A DNA stretch of 64,000 bases from Chitinimonas viridis. GTDB taxonomy: Bacteria > Pseudomonadota > Gammaproteobacteria > Burkholderiales > Chitinimonadaceae. Shown here piece by piece: positions 35,552 through 43,767 of the stretch. The position numbers and the translations under genes were made by a program. The first letter of the stretch is position 1. Each line of letters opens with the position of its first letter. The notes beneath the pieces are model-generated. The model worked only from the letters and a program-made list of their open reading frames with translations. It ran no database searches and had not been told where the DNA came from. The DNA lies in the NCBI RefSeq assembly GCF_030409555.1, contig NZ_JAUFPU010000008.1, forward strand, positions 452,035-516,034. The letters run 5' to 3'.

Positions 35552-36128
35552 TGCCGACGCACTCAGCAGCATGCTGGCGCAGCGACGGCAGCCCGGCGCT
35601 GACAAGGCGGCAATAGAGCAGGCCATCTTTCAGCGCTTTGGTTGCCAGCGGGCGGTAATGTTCACCGACCTGGTGGGGTTCTCGCGCATGGTGGAGGCGT
35701 TCGGGATTGTCCACTTCCTGCAGGTGATACAGGAGTCGGAGGCTTTGTTCCTGCCCTTGCTGCAGCAGCATCAGGGGGTGTGCCTGAAGCGTGAGGGGGA
35801 TTCGCTGCTGGTGCTGTTTGAGCAGGCAGCAGACGCCCTGCATTGTGCCCTTGACCTGCAGGCCGCCTGCACGGCCGCCAATGCCGGACGGGTGGCCGAG
35901 GAGCGGATAGAGGTTTGCATAGGCCTGGGCTACGGCCCGGTGTTGCTGATCGATGACAAAGAGGTCTGGGGCGCGGAGGTCAATGCGGCTTCCAAGCTAG
36001 GCGAGGAAATGGCCAAAGGAGGCGAGATACTAGCGACCGATGGCTTCCGGCTGGCACAGCCCGAGGCGGCCTATGCCGACCATGGGTACCTGTTCGGTAG
36101 CCGGCCGGTGTATCGCCTGCTGGGCTGA
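35544..36128 (+). CDS. Small class III nucleotidyl cyclase homology domain protein
   Basis: The protein has 194 residues, started by GTG at 35544 inside the previous gene, with GGGAGG before it. It is essentially one catalytic domain: the first metal Asp in MFTDLVGFSRM, the second in CLKREGDSLLVLF, a base-contacting Lys in the same segment, and the transition-state Asn in GAEVNAASKLGEEM. The usual Arg three residues on is Lys here (ASKL for ASRL), so activity is uncertain. It has no membrane or sensor domain and must dimerise to form an active site. The coupling to a PcaC-like protein is unusual. Confidence 0.75.
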   Translation: MTDADALSSMLAQRRQPGADKAAIEQAIFQRFGCQRAVMFTDLVGFSRMVEAFGIVHFLQVIQESEALFLPLLQQHQGVCLKREGDSLLVLFEQAADALHCALDLQAACTAANAGRVAEERIEVCIGLGYGPVLLIDDKEVWGAEVNAASKLGEEMAKGGEILATDGFRLAQPEAAYADHGYLFGSRPVYRLLG

Positions 36129-36178
36129 CAGCAAGAATCGGGTGGGCGGGTGAGGGTTCCCCTGCCTAGGATGCCGCC

Positions 36179-37072
36179 ATGGATACCGCTACCTACTCCC
36201 ACGATGATCTGCCAGCACGCGCCGAGGCCTATGTGACAGTGGCTGCGGCCTTGGACTGGCTGCGCACCCATGCCGACGAACAACCCGAGCTGGCAGAGCT
36301 GGCCCGCCATGTGGGCTTGTCCGAATCGCATCTGCAGCGCCTGTTTGCACGTTGGGCTGGTCTCAGCCCCAAGCGTTTTCTGCAGCACCTGACGGGCGAA
36401 AAGGCCCGGGCGGCGTTGCTGGCGGGTGAGGATGTGATGGGCGCCAGCCTCTCGGCGGGGCTCTCCGGCCCTGGGCGTTTGCATGATCTGATGCTGAGTT
36501 TTCAGGCGGCGACACCCGGTGAGATCAAACTGGGTGGCGCGGGCTGGGTGTTGACCTGGGGGCTGGCAGCGACGCCCTTTGGTTTGGCCCTGCTGGCGCA
36601 GGGACCGCGTGGGGTGGTCAAGCTGGCCTTTGTGGACGATGGCCATGCGCAGGCATGGGCTGAGTTGCAACGCGATTGGCCGGCGGCACGCCTGCAGCGC
36701 GATGACCAGATGATGCAGTTGCTGGCTGAGCGCGTGTTTGGCGGTTTTCAGCGATTGGAGCCGGTGCACCTTTTTGTCAAAGGTACGCAGTTTCAGCTCA
36801 AGGTCTGGCAGGCGCTGCTGCAGGTACCCGAGGGGCGGTTGACCACTTATGGCGAGCTGGCGCGGCGGATAGACCAGCCTGGGGCGGCCAGGGCCGTGGG
36901 CAGCGCGGTGGGGGCCAATCCCATTGCTTTGCTGATACCCTGCCACAGGGTCATACGGGGCGATGGTGGCCTGGGTGGCTATCACTGGGGCGAAACCCGC
37001 AAGCGGGCCCTCATCGGCCTGGAGCTTCAACATCGGCAGGACCTAGCCAGCGTCGAGGTAGTGCGTGGGTAG
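36179..37072 (+). CDS. AraC-type HTH fused to O6-alkylguanine-DNA alkyltransferase (Ada-like)
   Basis: The protein has 297 residues. Residues 20-110 are an AraC-type helix-turn-helix (LAELARHVGLSESHLQRLFA, RWAGLSPKRFLQHLTGEKAR). Residues 125-285 are the methyltransferase with acceptor Cys in LIPCHRVIRGDGGLGGYHWG and the helix-turn-helix TTYGELARRI. It lacks the Cys4 zinc domain that senses methyl phosphotriesters in E. coli Ada, so it probably repairs O6-methylguanine without Ada-type methyl activation. The EamA gene overlaps its end by eight bases. Confidence 0.9.
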   Translation: MDTATYSHDDLPARAEAYVTVAAALDWLRTHADEQPELAELARHVGLSESHLQRLFARWAGLSPKRFLQHLTGEKARAALLAGEDVMGASLSAGLSGPGRLHDLMLSFQAATPGEIKLGGAGWVLTWGLAATPFGLALLAQGPRGVVKLAFVDDGHAQAWAELQRDWPAARLQRDDQMMQLLAERVFGGFQRLEPVHLFVKGTQFQLKVWQALLQVPEGRLTTYGELARRIDQPGAARAVGSAVGANPIALLIPCHRVIRGDGGLGGYHWGETRKRALIGLELQHRQDLASVEVVRG

Positions 37073-37955
37073 GCGGGATCTGGCTGAGCTGGTATTGCTG
37101 GCCGCACTCTGGGGTGCGTCCTTCCTGTTCATGCGGGTGGCGGCACCTGTGTTTGGGCCTTTGGTACTGGTCCTGGTTCGTGTGGGGCTGGCCACGCTAT
37201 GCCTGCTGCCCCTGGTATGTTGGCGCGGCGAGTTGCGTGCCCTGATAACTCATTGGCGCCCCTTGGCAGTGGTGGGATTACTCAATTCTGCCCTGCCTTT
37301 CAGCCTGTTTGCCTGGGCGGCGCTCTCGCTTTCGGCTGGGTTTACTGCGGTGCTCAATGCCACCACTCCTTTATGGGGTGCGGTAGTGGCGTGGCTGTGG
37401 CTGGCGACGCAACTGCCGCGTGGCAAGGTACTGGGCCTGGCATTGGGTTTTCTTGGGGTAGTGGTGCTGGTCTGGGGCAAGATCAGCTTCAAGCCTGGCG
37501 GTGATGGCTGGGCGGTGCTGGCGGCCATGCTGGCACCTGTCGCCTATGGGATCGCCGCCAACTACACCAAGCAAAAACTGGCCATGGCCTCGCCCCTGGT
37601 GGTGGCTACTGGTAGCCAGCTTGCTGCGACCTTGATGCTCTTGCCGCTGGCTGTACCGCTATGGCCTGAGCACCCTATCAGCCTGAATGCCTGGCTTGCT
37701 GCCATCGCCTTGGCGGTGGTCTGCACTGCATTGGCTTTTCTGCTGTTCTTCCGGCTTATTGCAAAGGTTGGGCCGGGCAAGGCGATTGCAGTGACCTTCC
37801 TGATTCCGCTGTTTGCCATTGTCTGGGGCGGGATATTCCTGGGCGAAACACTGACTGCAGCTATGGCGGCGGGCGGCGGCATCATCCTGCTGGGCATTGC
37901 GCTGGCATTGGGCCTGTGGTCACCGCGCTGGCTGGTACCGGCCAAGATGGACTAG
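37065..37955 (+). CDS. EamA/DMT-family transporter
   Basis: The protein has 296 residues with ten predicted membrane helices in two EamA halves (LVLLAALWGASFLFMRVAAP; LAPVAYGIAANYTKQKLAMA). The second half closes with TFLIPLFAIVWGGIFLGETL, a common signature. It is an exporter-type drug/metabolite transporter; substrate unknown. Translation starts at GTG 37065, within the end of the Ada-like gene. Its TAG stop shares the palindrome CTAG with the stop of the convergent GlxA gene. Confidence 0.9.
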   Translation: MGRRDLAELVLLAALWGASFLFMRVAAPVFGPLVLVLVRVGLATLCLLPLVCWRGELRALITHWRPLAVVGLLNSALPFSLFAWAALSLSAGFTAVLNATTPLWGAVVAWLWLATQLPRGKVLGLALGFLGVVVLVWGKISFKPGGDGWAVLAAMLAPVAYGIAANYTKQKLAMASPLVVATGSQLAATLMLLPLAVPLWPEHPISLNAWLAAIALAVVCTALAFLLFFRLIAKVGPGKAIAVTFLIPLFAIVWGGIFLGETLTAAMAAGGGIILLGIALALGLWSPRWLVPAKMD

Positions 37956-38929
37956 TGCGTCTCGGCGGGGCGCCGCAGCGGGGTAGTCCGCTGTTTTTGC
38001 CATACCCGCCGCAGATCGCGGGCCGAGCCAAAGCCGCCGGCTTCGGCGATACGCTCCAGCGACCAGTCACGTAGCGTCAACAGGGGTTCGATCTGTGCAA
38101 GCTGTATCTGCTGGTAATAATCCAGCGGGCTGACGCCCGCATGCTGCCGGAACAGCCGTGCCAGGTGGCGCGGGCTGACGCAGGCGACGCTGGCCATGGC
38201 CTCCAGCGGCCAGTGCCTGGCTGGCTCGGCGCTGATGGCGTCTTGTACGCGGTGGACTGCCGGATGCAGGTGGTTGCGGTAAGCCAGGAACGGCGAATGC
38301 TGCGGCGTGGCGCTGTCGCGTCGTAGCCAGACGACCATCTCGCGGGCCACTGCCAGCGCCAGTTGCGGGCCGCATTGCCGCGCGATCAACTCCAGTGCCA
38401 GGTCTATGCCGGTAGTGATGCCGGCCGAGCTGGCGACTTCGCCGTCTAGCACAAACACCCGGTCATTCTCCACGCGGGCGTTGGGCGCGATCTGCTGCAG
38501 TTTCTCCACCAGGGTATGGTGGGTGGTACAGCGGCGATGATCCAGCAAACCGGCGGCACCCGCCAGCAGGGCTGCCGAACAGATGGTGATCAGTTGACCA
38601 TGTGGCCAGGGCTGCCCGGCGGGGCATAGCTGCTGCAGCCAGGCCACGGTTTGCCGGGCTGCAGCGGCCGATTGTGCTGCCATGGCACCTGCCAGGCCGG
38701 GGATGATGACCCAGCCCTGGGGTGGCAGCTGGCCGGGCAGCGCCTCGACACCATCCAGCGCCATCCCCAGCGAGCTTTGCGGCATGGCATCTGGCCCGCA
38801 ATAGTGCAGCTCGAACCGACCACCATGTTGATTGGCAATGCGTAGCGCTTCGGCTGGTCCGGCGAAGTCCAACAACAGAAAGCCGGGCAGCAGGATGAAA
38901 TGAACCGGGATGGTGGGGGGCTGGGTCAT
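37952..38929 (-). CDS. GlxA-family regulator (DJ-1/PfpI-like domain plus AraC HTH)
   Basis: The protein has 325 residues. An N-terminal class I amidotransferase-like/DJ-1 domain (HFILLPGFLLLDFAGPAEAL; the CSAALLAGAAGLLDHRRCTT strand-elbow) is followed by an AraC-type DNA-binding domain (ACVSPRHLARLFRQHAGVSP, DWSLERIAEAGGFGSARDLR). It is the last of three closely spaced minus-strand genes with the isochorismatase-like hydrolase and the DUF1272 protein, and probably controls them. The inducer is unknown. Confidence 0.9.
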   Translation of the reverse strand: MTQPPTIPVHFILLPGFLLLDFAGPAEALRIANQHGGRFELHYCGPDAMPQSSLGMALDGVEALPGQLPPQGWVIIPGLAGAMAAQSAAAARQTVAWLQQLCPAGQPWPHGQLITICSAALLAGAAGLLDHRRCTTHHTLVEKLQQIAPNARVENDRVFVLDGEVASSAGITTGIDLALELIARQCGPQLALAVAREMVVWLRRDSATPQHSPFLAYRNHLHPAVHRVQDAISAEPARHWPLEAMASVACVSPRHLARLFRQHAGVSPLDYYQQIQLAQIEPLLTLRDWSLERIAEAGGFGSARDLRRVWQKQRTTPLRRPAETH

Positions 38930-38938
38930 CTGCTCATG

Positions 38939-39172
38939 CTAGTTACGGGGTTTATGGATACGTTCCGTGCTGGCGGGATACTTGATCAGCTTTTCAGCTG
39001 GCCGGCGCGGACGTTGCAACAATTCTCCGCCACAGTTGGGACAGACACCAGCCAGCCTTGCCTGGGCACAGTCGCGGCAGTAGGTGCATTCAAAGGAACA
39101 GATAAAGGCGTCAGGGCTGTCGGGTGGCAGATCCTTGTCGCAGCATTCACAGCTGGGGCGCAGGGCAAGCAT
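38939..39172 (-). CDS. DUF1272 zinc-ribbon-like small protein
   Basis: The protein has 77 residues. Four CxxC-like pairs appear in order: CECCDKDLP, CSFECTYCRDC and CPNCGGELL, a two-zinc arrangement. This matches DUF1272, a family of unknown function often found beside hydrolases. It lies 15 bases after the isochorismatase-like gene and 9 bases before the GlxA-type regulator, in the same operon. Confidence 0.85.
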   Translation of the reverse strand: MLALRPSCECCDKDLPPDSPDAFICSFECTYCRDCAQARLAGVCPNCGGELLQRPRRPAEKLIKYPASTERIHKPRN

Positions 39173-39187
39173 GGTGTGATCCTTCGC

Positions 39188-39745
39188 TCAGGCTGTCAGC
39201 GGCAACTGATCCAGGACAGCAGCAACGCTGCGCACGGTGGCAAAGCGGCCTGCCAGTACCAGTTCGGTGCGTTCCTTGATTTCGGCAGGACTATAGAGGC
39301 GGTCATTGGCATGGCGCATGGGGAAGGTCATCGTCGCTTCGGTCACATAATCCACGGTGTAGCCCATGTCTGAGGCGTTGCGTGTGGTGGTTTCACAGCA
39401 TTGCTCGGTGCGTATGCCGGAGATGATCAGGTGGTGTATGCCCTGCGCCTTGAGCCATGCGTCGAGGTCGGTGCCGACCATGGCACTGTGGACATGCTTG
39501 ACGACGGTGTGGTCCGCCTGCGGATCGCTTCCTGCCAATGGCGTGATATGGCCGGAATCCTGAGCAAAGGCGGGATTGCCGTCGATATCGACATGAAAGA
39601 CACGGACAATGGGTAGACCGGCTTCGCGGCAGCCGGCGATCAGTTTGTTCTGTTGGAGCAGATACGCATCCAGGTCGTCGGCTTGCCAGTAGGTGGTATG
39701 GCGGAACGATTCTTGGACATCGATGACTAGCAGGGCGGCGGACAT
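39188..39745 (-). CDS. Isochorismatase-family cysteine hydrolase
   Basis: The protein has 185 residues. The catalytic triad of the family is visible: Asp9 in ALLVIDVQESF, Lys in HTVVKHVHSAM and Cys in SGIRTEQCCETTTRNASDMG. Members hydrolyse N-carbamoyl, nicotinamide or isochorismate substrates; none can be chosen here, though the TEQCCETT segment fits the amidohydrolase-like rather than the siderophore branch. It is first in the three-gene operon with DUF1272 and the GlxA-type regulator. Confidence 0.88.
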   Translation of the reverse strand: MSAALLVIDVQESFRHTTYWQADDLDAYLLQQNKLIAGCREAGLPIVRVFHVDIDGNPAFAQDSGHITPLAGSDPQADHTVVKHVHSAMVGTDLDAWLKAQGIHHLIISGIRTEQCCETTTRNASDMGYTVDYVTEATMTFPMRHANDRLYSPAEIKERTELVLAGRFATVRSVAAVLDQLPLTA

Positions 39746-39855
39746 ATCAGGACTCCAGCGGGTTGGGATGTCGCTACTTTAAGCAACATCCACTCAAGCC
39801 ACAGTGCCGAAACCCGACCAGAATAGGACAGATATGGACAAGCTACATGGACGCT

Positions 39856-39868
39856 CCTGAACAGGTTC
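39856..39868 (+). repeat. Remnant of a MITE right end
   Basis: CCTGAACAGGTTC followed by TTA matches the right end of the larger elements (TTGAACAGGCTC then TTA) with few changes. No matching left end was found within 200 bases. The 124-bp element begins directly after its TTA. Confidence 0.45.
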
Positions 39869-39871
39869 TTA

Positions 39872-39995
39872 GAGCGGCGAACAAAAACTAGCGTAGCGGT
39901 TCTGGCTAGGCGTGCGAGCGCTGGCGCTCGCAGCAGACAGTACGTGGGTACGGCAAGCTCGCACAACAACGCCAGAAGGGTCTTGTTAGCAACTC
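39872..39995 (+). mobile_element. Related 124-bp MITE-like element at a stop codon
   Basis: The left end GAGCGGCGAACAAAA and the complement of the right end, GAGTTGCTAACAAGA, form an imperfect inverted repeat. TTA duplications flank it (39869-39871 and 39996-39998); the right one is the minus-strand TAA stop of the gene at 39996. Nested stems are TTCTGGC/GCCAGAA, TGCGAGC/GCTCGCA, GAGCGC/GCGCTC and GTACGTGGGTAC. The core GGGTACGGCAAGC is shared with the larger elements. Confidence 0.75.
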
Positions 39996-40691
39996 TTAGA
40001 ATGTCTTGGCCCGATTGAGGCCTATCATGGGCAGATGAGTGTAGACCTCCTGCAGAATCGCATCGGCCTGGGCATTGTTGCTGGCTTTTGCCAGCGCTTC
40101 ACGCAGGGCTACCAGCGCCAGACGCAGTTCCTTCTCGTCATCGCAGTGGCTGATGCGGCGCTTGAGCAGCATGGCCTTGAGTCCCAGGTGTTTCTCTACC
40201 AGCTGGCGCATCAGTGCTGCCACCGGGCGCAGGTGTTCGGGCAGCTTGCTGGAAACCGGGATGTCTTCAAGCTGGGTATCGTCGACAGCGGCTGTTGCAG
40301 GGGGCGCTACCGGCGCTGTGGTTTGTGCAACAACGGGTGCTGTAGATACGACAGGGGGTGCGGCAAGGGGGGGCGTTGGTGCCGCCGGCTTGATGGTGAC
40401 GGCCACGGTGGCCATGGCGGCTGCGGCTATCTCGCGTTGACTGGGGGCTGGGGGTGCTGGTGGCTCGACCACGCTGCCGGGCAAAGGCTCGATCAGACCT
40501 AACTCCAGCAGTTTGTCGACTGTTTCGGCCGGGCTACCCAGCGACACGGCCAGTTGTACCAGTTGCTCGCTGTTCTTTTGACCGTCCACCTGCAGCAGCA
40601 GGGTGCGCAGGCGTACCGGCAACTTGGTACCACCTTCGCGTGCCTGCAGCGCCTGCTGGCCGGCTTCGGTCTTGCGCATAATCGCCATCAT
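39996..40691 (-). CDS. Conserved protein of unknown function with Pro/Ala-rich linker
   Basis: The protein has 231 residues. The N-terminal part (RKTEAGQQALQAREGGTKLP, RTLLLQVDGQKNSEQLVQLA, VDKLLELGLIEPL) looks like a small winged-helix domain of about 70 residues. A low-complexity Pro/Ala linker (about 75-140) leads to a helical C-terminal domain (AALMRQLVEKHLGLKAMLLK, RLALVALREALAKASNNAQA). No catalytic motif, signal peptide or membrane helix is seen. Two adjacent ATGs (40691, 40688) are possible starts. Its TAA stop is the target duplication of the 124-bp element. Confidence 0.65.
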   Translation of the reverse strand: MMAIMRKTEAGQQALQAREGGTKLPVRLRTLLLQVDGQKNSEQLVQLAVSLGSPAETVDKLLELGLIEPLPGSVVEPPAPPAPSQREIAAAAMATVAVTIKPAAPTPPLAAPPVVSTAPVVAQTTAPVAPPATAAVDDTQLEDIPVSSKLPEHLRPVAALMRQLVEKHLGLKAMLLKRRISHCDDEKELRLALVALREALAKASNNAQADAILQEVYTHLPMIGLNRAKTF

Positions 40692-40969
40692 TACAGTGTT
40701 TCCCTCGTGTCATGTCTCGCCGCATCGCCTGCAGCGGGGCAAAGTTAGCACAAGAGTACAAGCTCTGTGTTTTAGATGAATTTCAGCATTTACTTACGTT
40801 CTATCAGCCGTGCAGGGTATATCGATATCGGGTATGGCTATATCGCAGGATCGGACACGCCTACTGCACCACTGTCTTACACCACCTGGGATTGTCCCGG
40901 CAGGGCAGGCCCAGGTTCATGGTTAGGCCAACTAATAATAGGCTAGCCAAACATGGGTGTGCCAGCAGA

Positions 40970-41531
40970 TCAGGCCTGCATCTGCAGTCTGTCTTGCCGC
41001 TTGATTCGGTAAAGCAGGTGGGGTCGCAGGGGGTGGCCTGCCTCCAGCCTGGGGTGGTCGAAGTCATCGGCCGGATTGCGCTGCATGCCCAGACGTTCCA
41101 TTACCGCATGCGAGGGGAGATTGCCCATGGCCGCCAGGGCGACGATTTCTTCGATACCGGGCTGTTGAAAGCCCCAGTCCAGGCAAAGCTTGGCAGCTTC
41201 AGTTGCGTAGCCCTTGCCCCAATGGGCACGAGCCAGGCGCCAGCCTATTTCGACACAGGGAGTGAAATGGGTGGGGTAGGGGGGGGCGCAGCAGGCCGGT
41301 AAAGCCGATCAGCTCGGCTACGCCGGGCACTTCCACTGCCCAGAAGGTAAAACCCTCACGCTCGGCGTGTTCACGCATGCGGCCTATCTCTGCATCACTC
41401 TGTTCACGGTTGAGCACGGTAGGGAAAAAGCGTCGGACTTCGGGGTCGGCGTTGAGGGCGGCGTAGGCTTCCAAATCGCTATCGCGCCAGTCGCGGACGA
41501 TGACGCGTTCGCCGTGGAGGGAGAAGGCCAT
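40970..41531 (-). pseudogene. RimJ/RimL-type GNAT acetyltransferase, frameshifted at a G8 tract
   Basis: The reading starts at 41531 after an AGGA site (MAFSLHGERVIVRDWRDSDL) and is a good GNAT up to GFTGLLRPP. There a run of eight G on the plus strand (41279-41286) puts it out of frame. With seven G the protein would continue YPTHFTPCVEIGWRLARAHW and GKGYATEAAKLCLDWGFQQP to a stop at 40970, about 186 residues, the normal length, with the acetyl-CoA loop intact. As read, the product ends early with a nonsense tail. It may be a true pseudogene, a phase-variable gene or a sequencing error. Confidence 0.8.
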
Positions 41532-41759
41532 TGCAGTTTTCCTTTCTAAGTGTTGTTGCAGACAAAGCCGCCGGATGTAGTTAGGCAAACCCGCTATGCC
41601 CTGGTTTGCTGGCAGGCCACTGGTGGGCCGTTGCCCTTTTGCGGCAGACAGGTTTCAACTTTGGCTGATATTGTTGCGCAGGTGAAATAGCTGCGCAGAG
41701 TGTACCGCGCTCTGCCCCTCGGCCGCCGGGCCGGGTCAATCTGCAGGGATAGTGAGAAT

Positions 41760-43661
41760 ATGGCAAGGCAATCGATACCCCGCCTGGGGGTGGTGGCAAC
41801 GCGCGCCTTGGCAGAAATGGCGCGCGGCGTGCTGGCTGGAGCAGGGCAGCGCTATGAACTGCAGCTGATAGAGATGCCTGCCGACGAGGCGGTGGCCAGC
41901 GTGCGTGAGCTGGTCCAGGCGGGGCGGCTGGACGCGGTGATTGCTGCGGGCCGCGGTGCAGAGCTGCTGCGTGGAGCGCTTGATATACCGGTGGCGCAGA
42001 TCAAGGTGACCGGTTACGACATATTGCATGCGCTGGTTGCGGCGCGCCGGCTTAATCCGCGAGCGGTCTTGCTGACGCGCCGACGCCTGGCGGATGAGTT
42101 TGAGTCGTTGAAGCCGATACTGAATCTGGAGTTGGTGCCGCTGATCTATGAGGGCGACGATGAGGCACGTCGACACCTCGATACCTTGTCACGGGCTGCG
42201 CGGCCGGTCGTGGTGGGCTCTAGCCAGATCGTGCATCTGGCGGGCTTGCATGGCTTGCCTGCGGTTTTGATCTACTCGATGGATTCCATCGTGGCGGCGA
42301 TTGAAGCCGCGCTGGAGCTGACACGGGTGGCCAGGGTGGAGGAGGCCAAGCGGGAGCGGCTCGACCGCATACTGGAGAGCCTGGCCGAGGGGGTCGCTGC
42401 GGTTGATATGGATGAGCGGGTACAGACCATCAATCCGGCGCTGGCCGCCTTGGTTGGGGTGGCTGGGGAGTGGGCCGAAGGCAGGCGGCTGTCAGAGCTG
42501 GCCCCTGAGCTATCGCTGGCCAGTGTGCTGAAAAGCGGTGAAGGGCGGCGCGACGAGGTGGTAACGGTGGCCGGTCGCAGGCTGGTAAGCCAGCGCCTGC
42601 CCTTGATGGAGGCTGGGCTGCAGGTGGGGGCGGTACTGACCTTGCAGGAATCGACTGCCATTGAGCGGGCGGACCGCAAGTTGCGGGCTGAAGCGCGCCG
42701 CAGCCCATTTCGTGCGAAATACAGCCTGGCCGATGTGTTGGGTGATGCACCGTTGATCAAGGAAGCACGCGAGTTGGCCCTGCTGTATGCGGGTACGGAT
42801 TCTTCGGTGCTGATTGGTGGTGCTTCGGGCACTGGCAAGGAGTTGTTTGCCCAGGGCATACATCAGGCCTCAACGCGGGTGGATGGCCCTTTTGTTGCGC
42901 TCAATTGCGCGGCCTTTCCCGAGAACTTGCTGGAATCGGAATTATTTGGCCACGAGGAAGGGGCGTTTACCGGCTCGCGTCGCGGTGGCAAGCCTGGTCT
43001 GATTGAACTGGCGCATCGCGGAACCTTGTTCCTGGATGAGATAGGCGATATGCCCCTGCCCTTGCAGACGCGTCTGTTACGAGTGCTGCAGGAGCGGGAG
43101 GTCTTGCGGCTGGGGGCATCGGAGCCAATACCGGTGGATGTGCGGGTGATTGCGGCCACCCATGCCGAGTTGAAGGAGGTGATGGCGGCAGGTCGATTCC
43201 GCATGGACCTATATTACCGTCTCAATATCCTCAGCCTGACCTTGCCCGCCTTGGCGCAGCGCGGTCAGGACGTGGTGTTGCTGGCGACGCGGCTGGCTGC
43301 TGATGCACTGCAGCGGCTAGGCGCAAAGCAGCCCGCCGATGCCTTGGTCGTACCCCTGGTCAGGGCGAGCCTGGGCTATGGCTGGCCTGGCAATGTGCGC
43401 GAACTGCAAAACCTGGTGGAGCGACTGGCGGTGTTTCTGTGCGCGCATGGTAGTTTGCGCGATAGTGATATACGGCGCTTGGCACCGGAGCTGACCGCGG
43501 CAGATGCGGCGGATGCATCTCTGGCCAGGACTGCCGATACCGCGAGGCGCCAGCGCCTGCAGGCCGTCCTGGCGGAGTGCGGTGGCGACAGGGCGTTGGC
43601 GGCGGCGCGACTGGGTATTAGCCGCACCACGCTGTGGCGGATACTGCGCGAGGCCGAGTAA
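41760..43661 (+). CDS. Sigma-54-dependent activator of the PrpR type
   Basis: The protein has 633 residues. The N-terminal PrpR sensory domain (about 5-185; RLGVVATRALAEMARGVLAG, VIAAGRGAELLRGALDIPVA) is followed by a PAS-like segment (about 195-310). The AAA+ domain (about 330-560) has Walker A GGASGTGKE, Walker B TLFLDEIGDM and the sigma-54 contact loop GAFTGS in place of GAFTGA. A Fis-type helix-turn-helix ends it (AARLGISRTTLWRILRE). PrpR senses 2-methylcitrate and activates propionate catabolism, but no prp genes are here, so the target is unknown. The ATG at 41760 is the best start. Confidence 0.88.
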   Translation: MARQSIPRLGVVATRALAEMARGVLAGAGQRYELQLIEMPADEAVASVRELVQAGRLDAVIAAGRGAELLRGALDIPVAQIKVTGYDILHALVAARRLNPRAVLLTRRRLADEFESLKPILNLELVPLIYEGDDEARRHLDTLSRAARPVVVGSSQIVHLAGLHGLPAVLIYSMDSIVAAIEAALELTRVARVEEAKRERLDRILESLAEGVAAVDMDERVQTINPALAALVGVAGEWAEGRRLSELAPELSLASVLKSGEGRRDEVVTVAGRRLVSQRLPLMEAGLQVGAVLTLQESTAIERADRKLRAEARRSPFRAKYSLADVLGDAPLIKEARELALLYAGTDSSVLIGGASGTGKELFAQGIHQASTRVDGPFVALNCAAFPENLLESELFGHEEGAFTGSRRGGKPGLIELAHRGTLFLDEIGDMPLPLQTRLLRVLQEREVLRLGASEPIPVDVRVIAATHAELKEVMAAGRFRMDLYYRLNILSLTLPALAQRGQDVVLLATRLAADALQRLGAKQPADALVVPLVRASLGYGWPGNVRELQNLVERLAVFLCAHGSLRDSDIRRLAPELTAADAADASLARTADTARRQRLQAVLAECGGDRALAAARLGISRTTLWRILREAE

Positions 43662-43698
43662 TGCCTGCGGAGGGGTGGCAGGCGGACTGGTAGGCAAT

Positions 43699-43729
43699 GA
43701 AAAACGCCCACCTGGGAGGGGTGGGCGTT
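43699..43729 (-). terminator. Rho-independent terminator of fdxA (minus strand)
   Basis: The 10-base stem AACGCCCACC/GGTGGGCGTT with a 7-base loop, read on the minus strand, is followed by TTTTTC. It lies 39 bases past the ferredoxin stop. Confidence 0.82.
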
Positions 43730-43767
43730 GGCAGGCAAGTGTTTGCTTACCCTTGGTGCTGTCAGAT

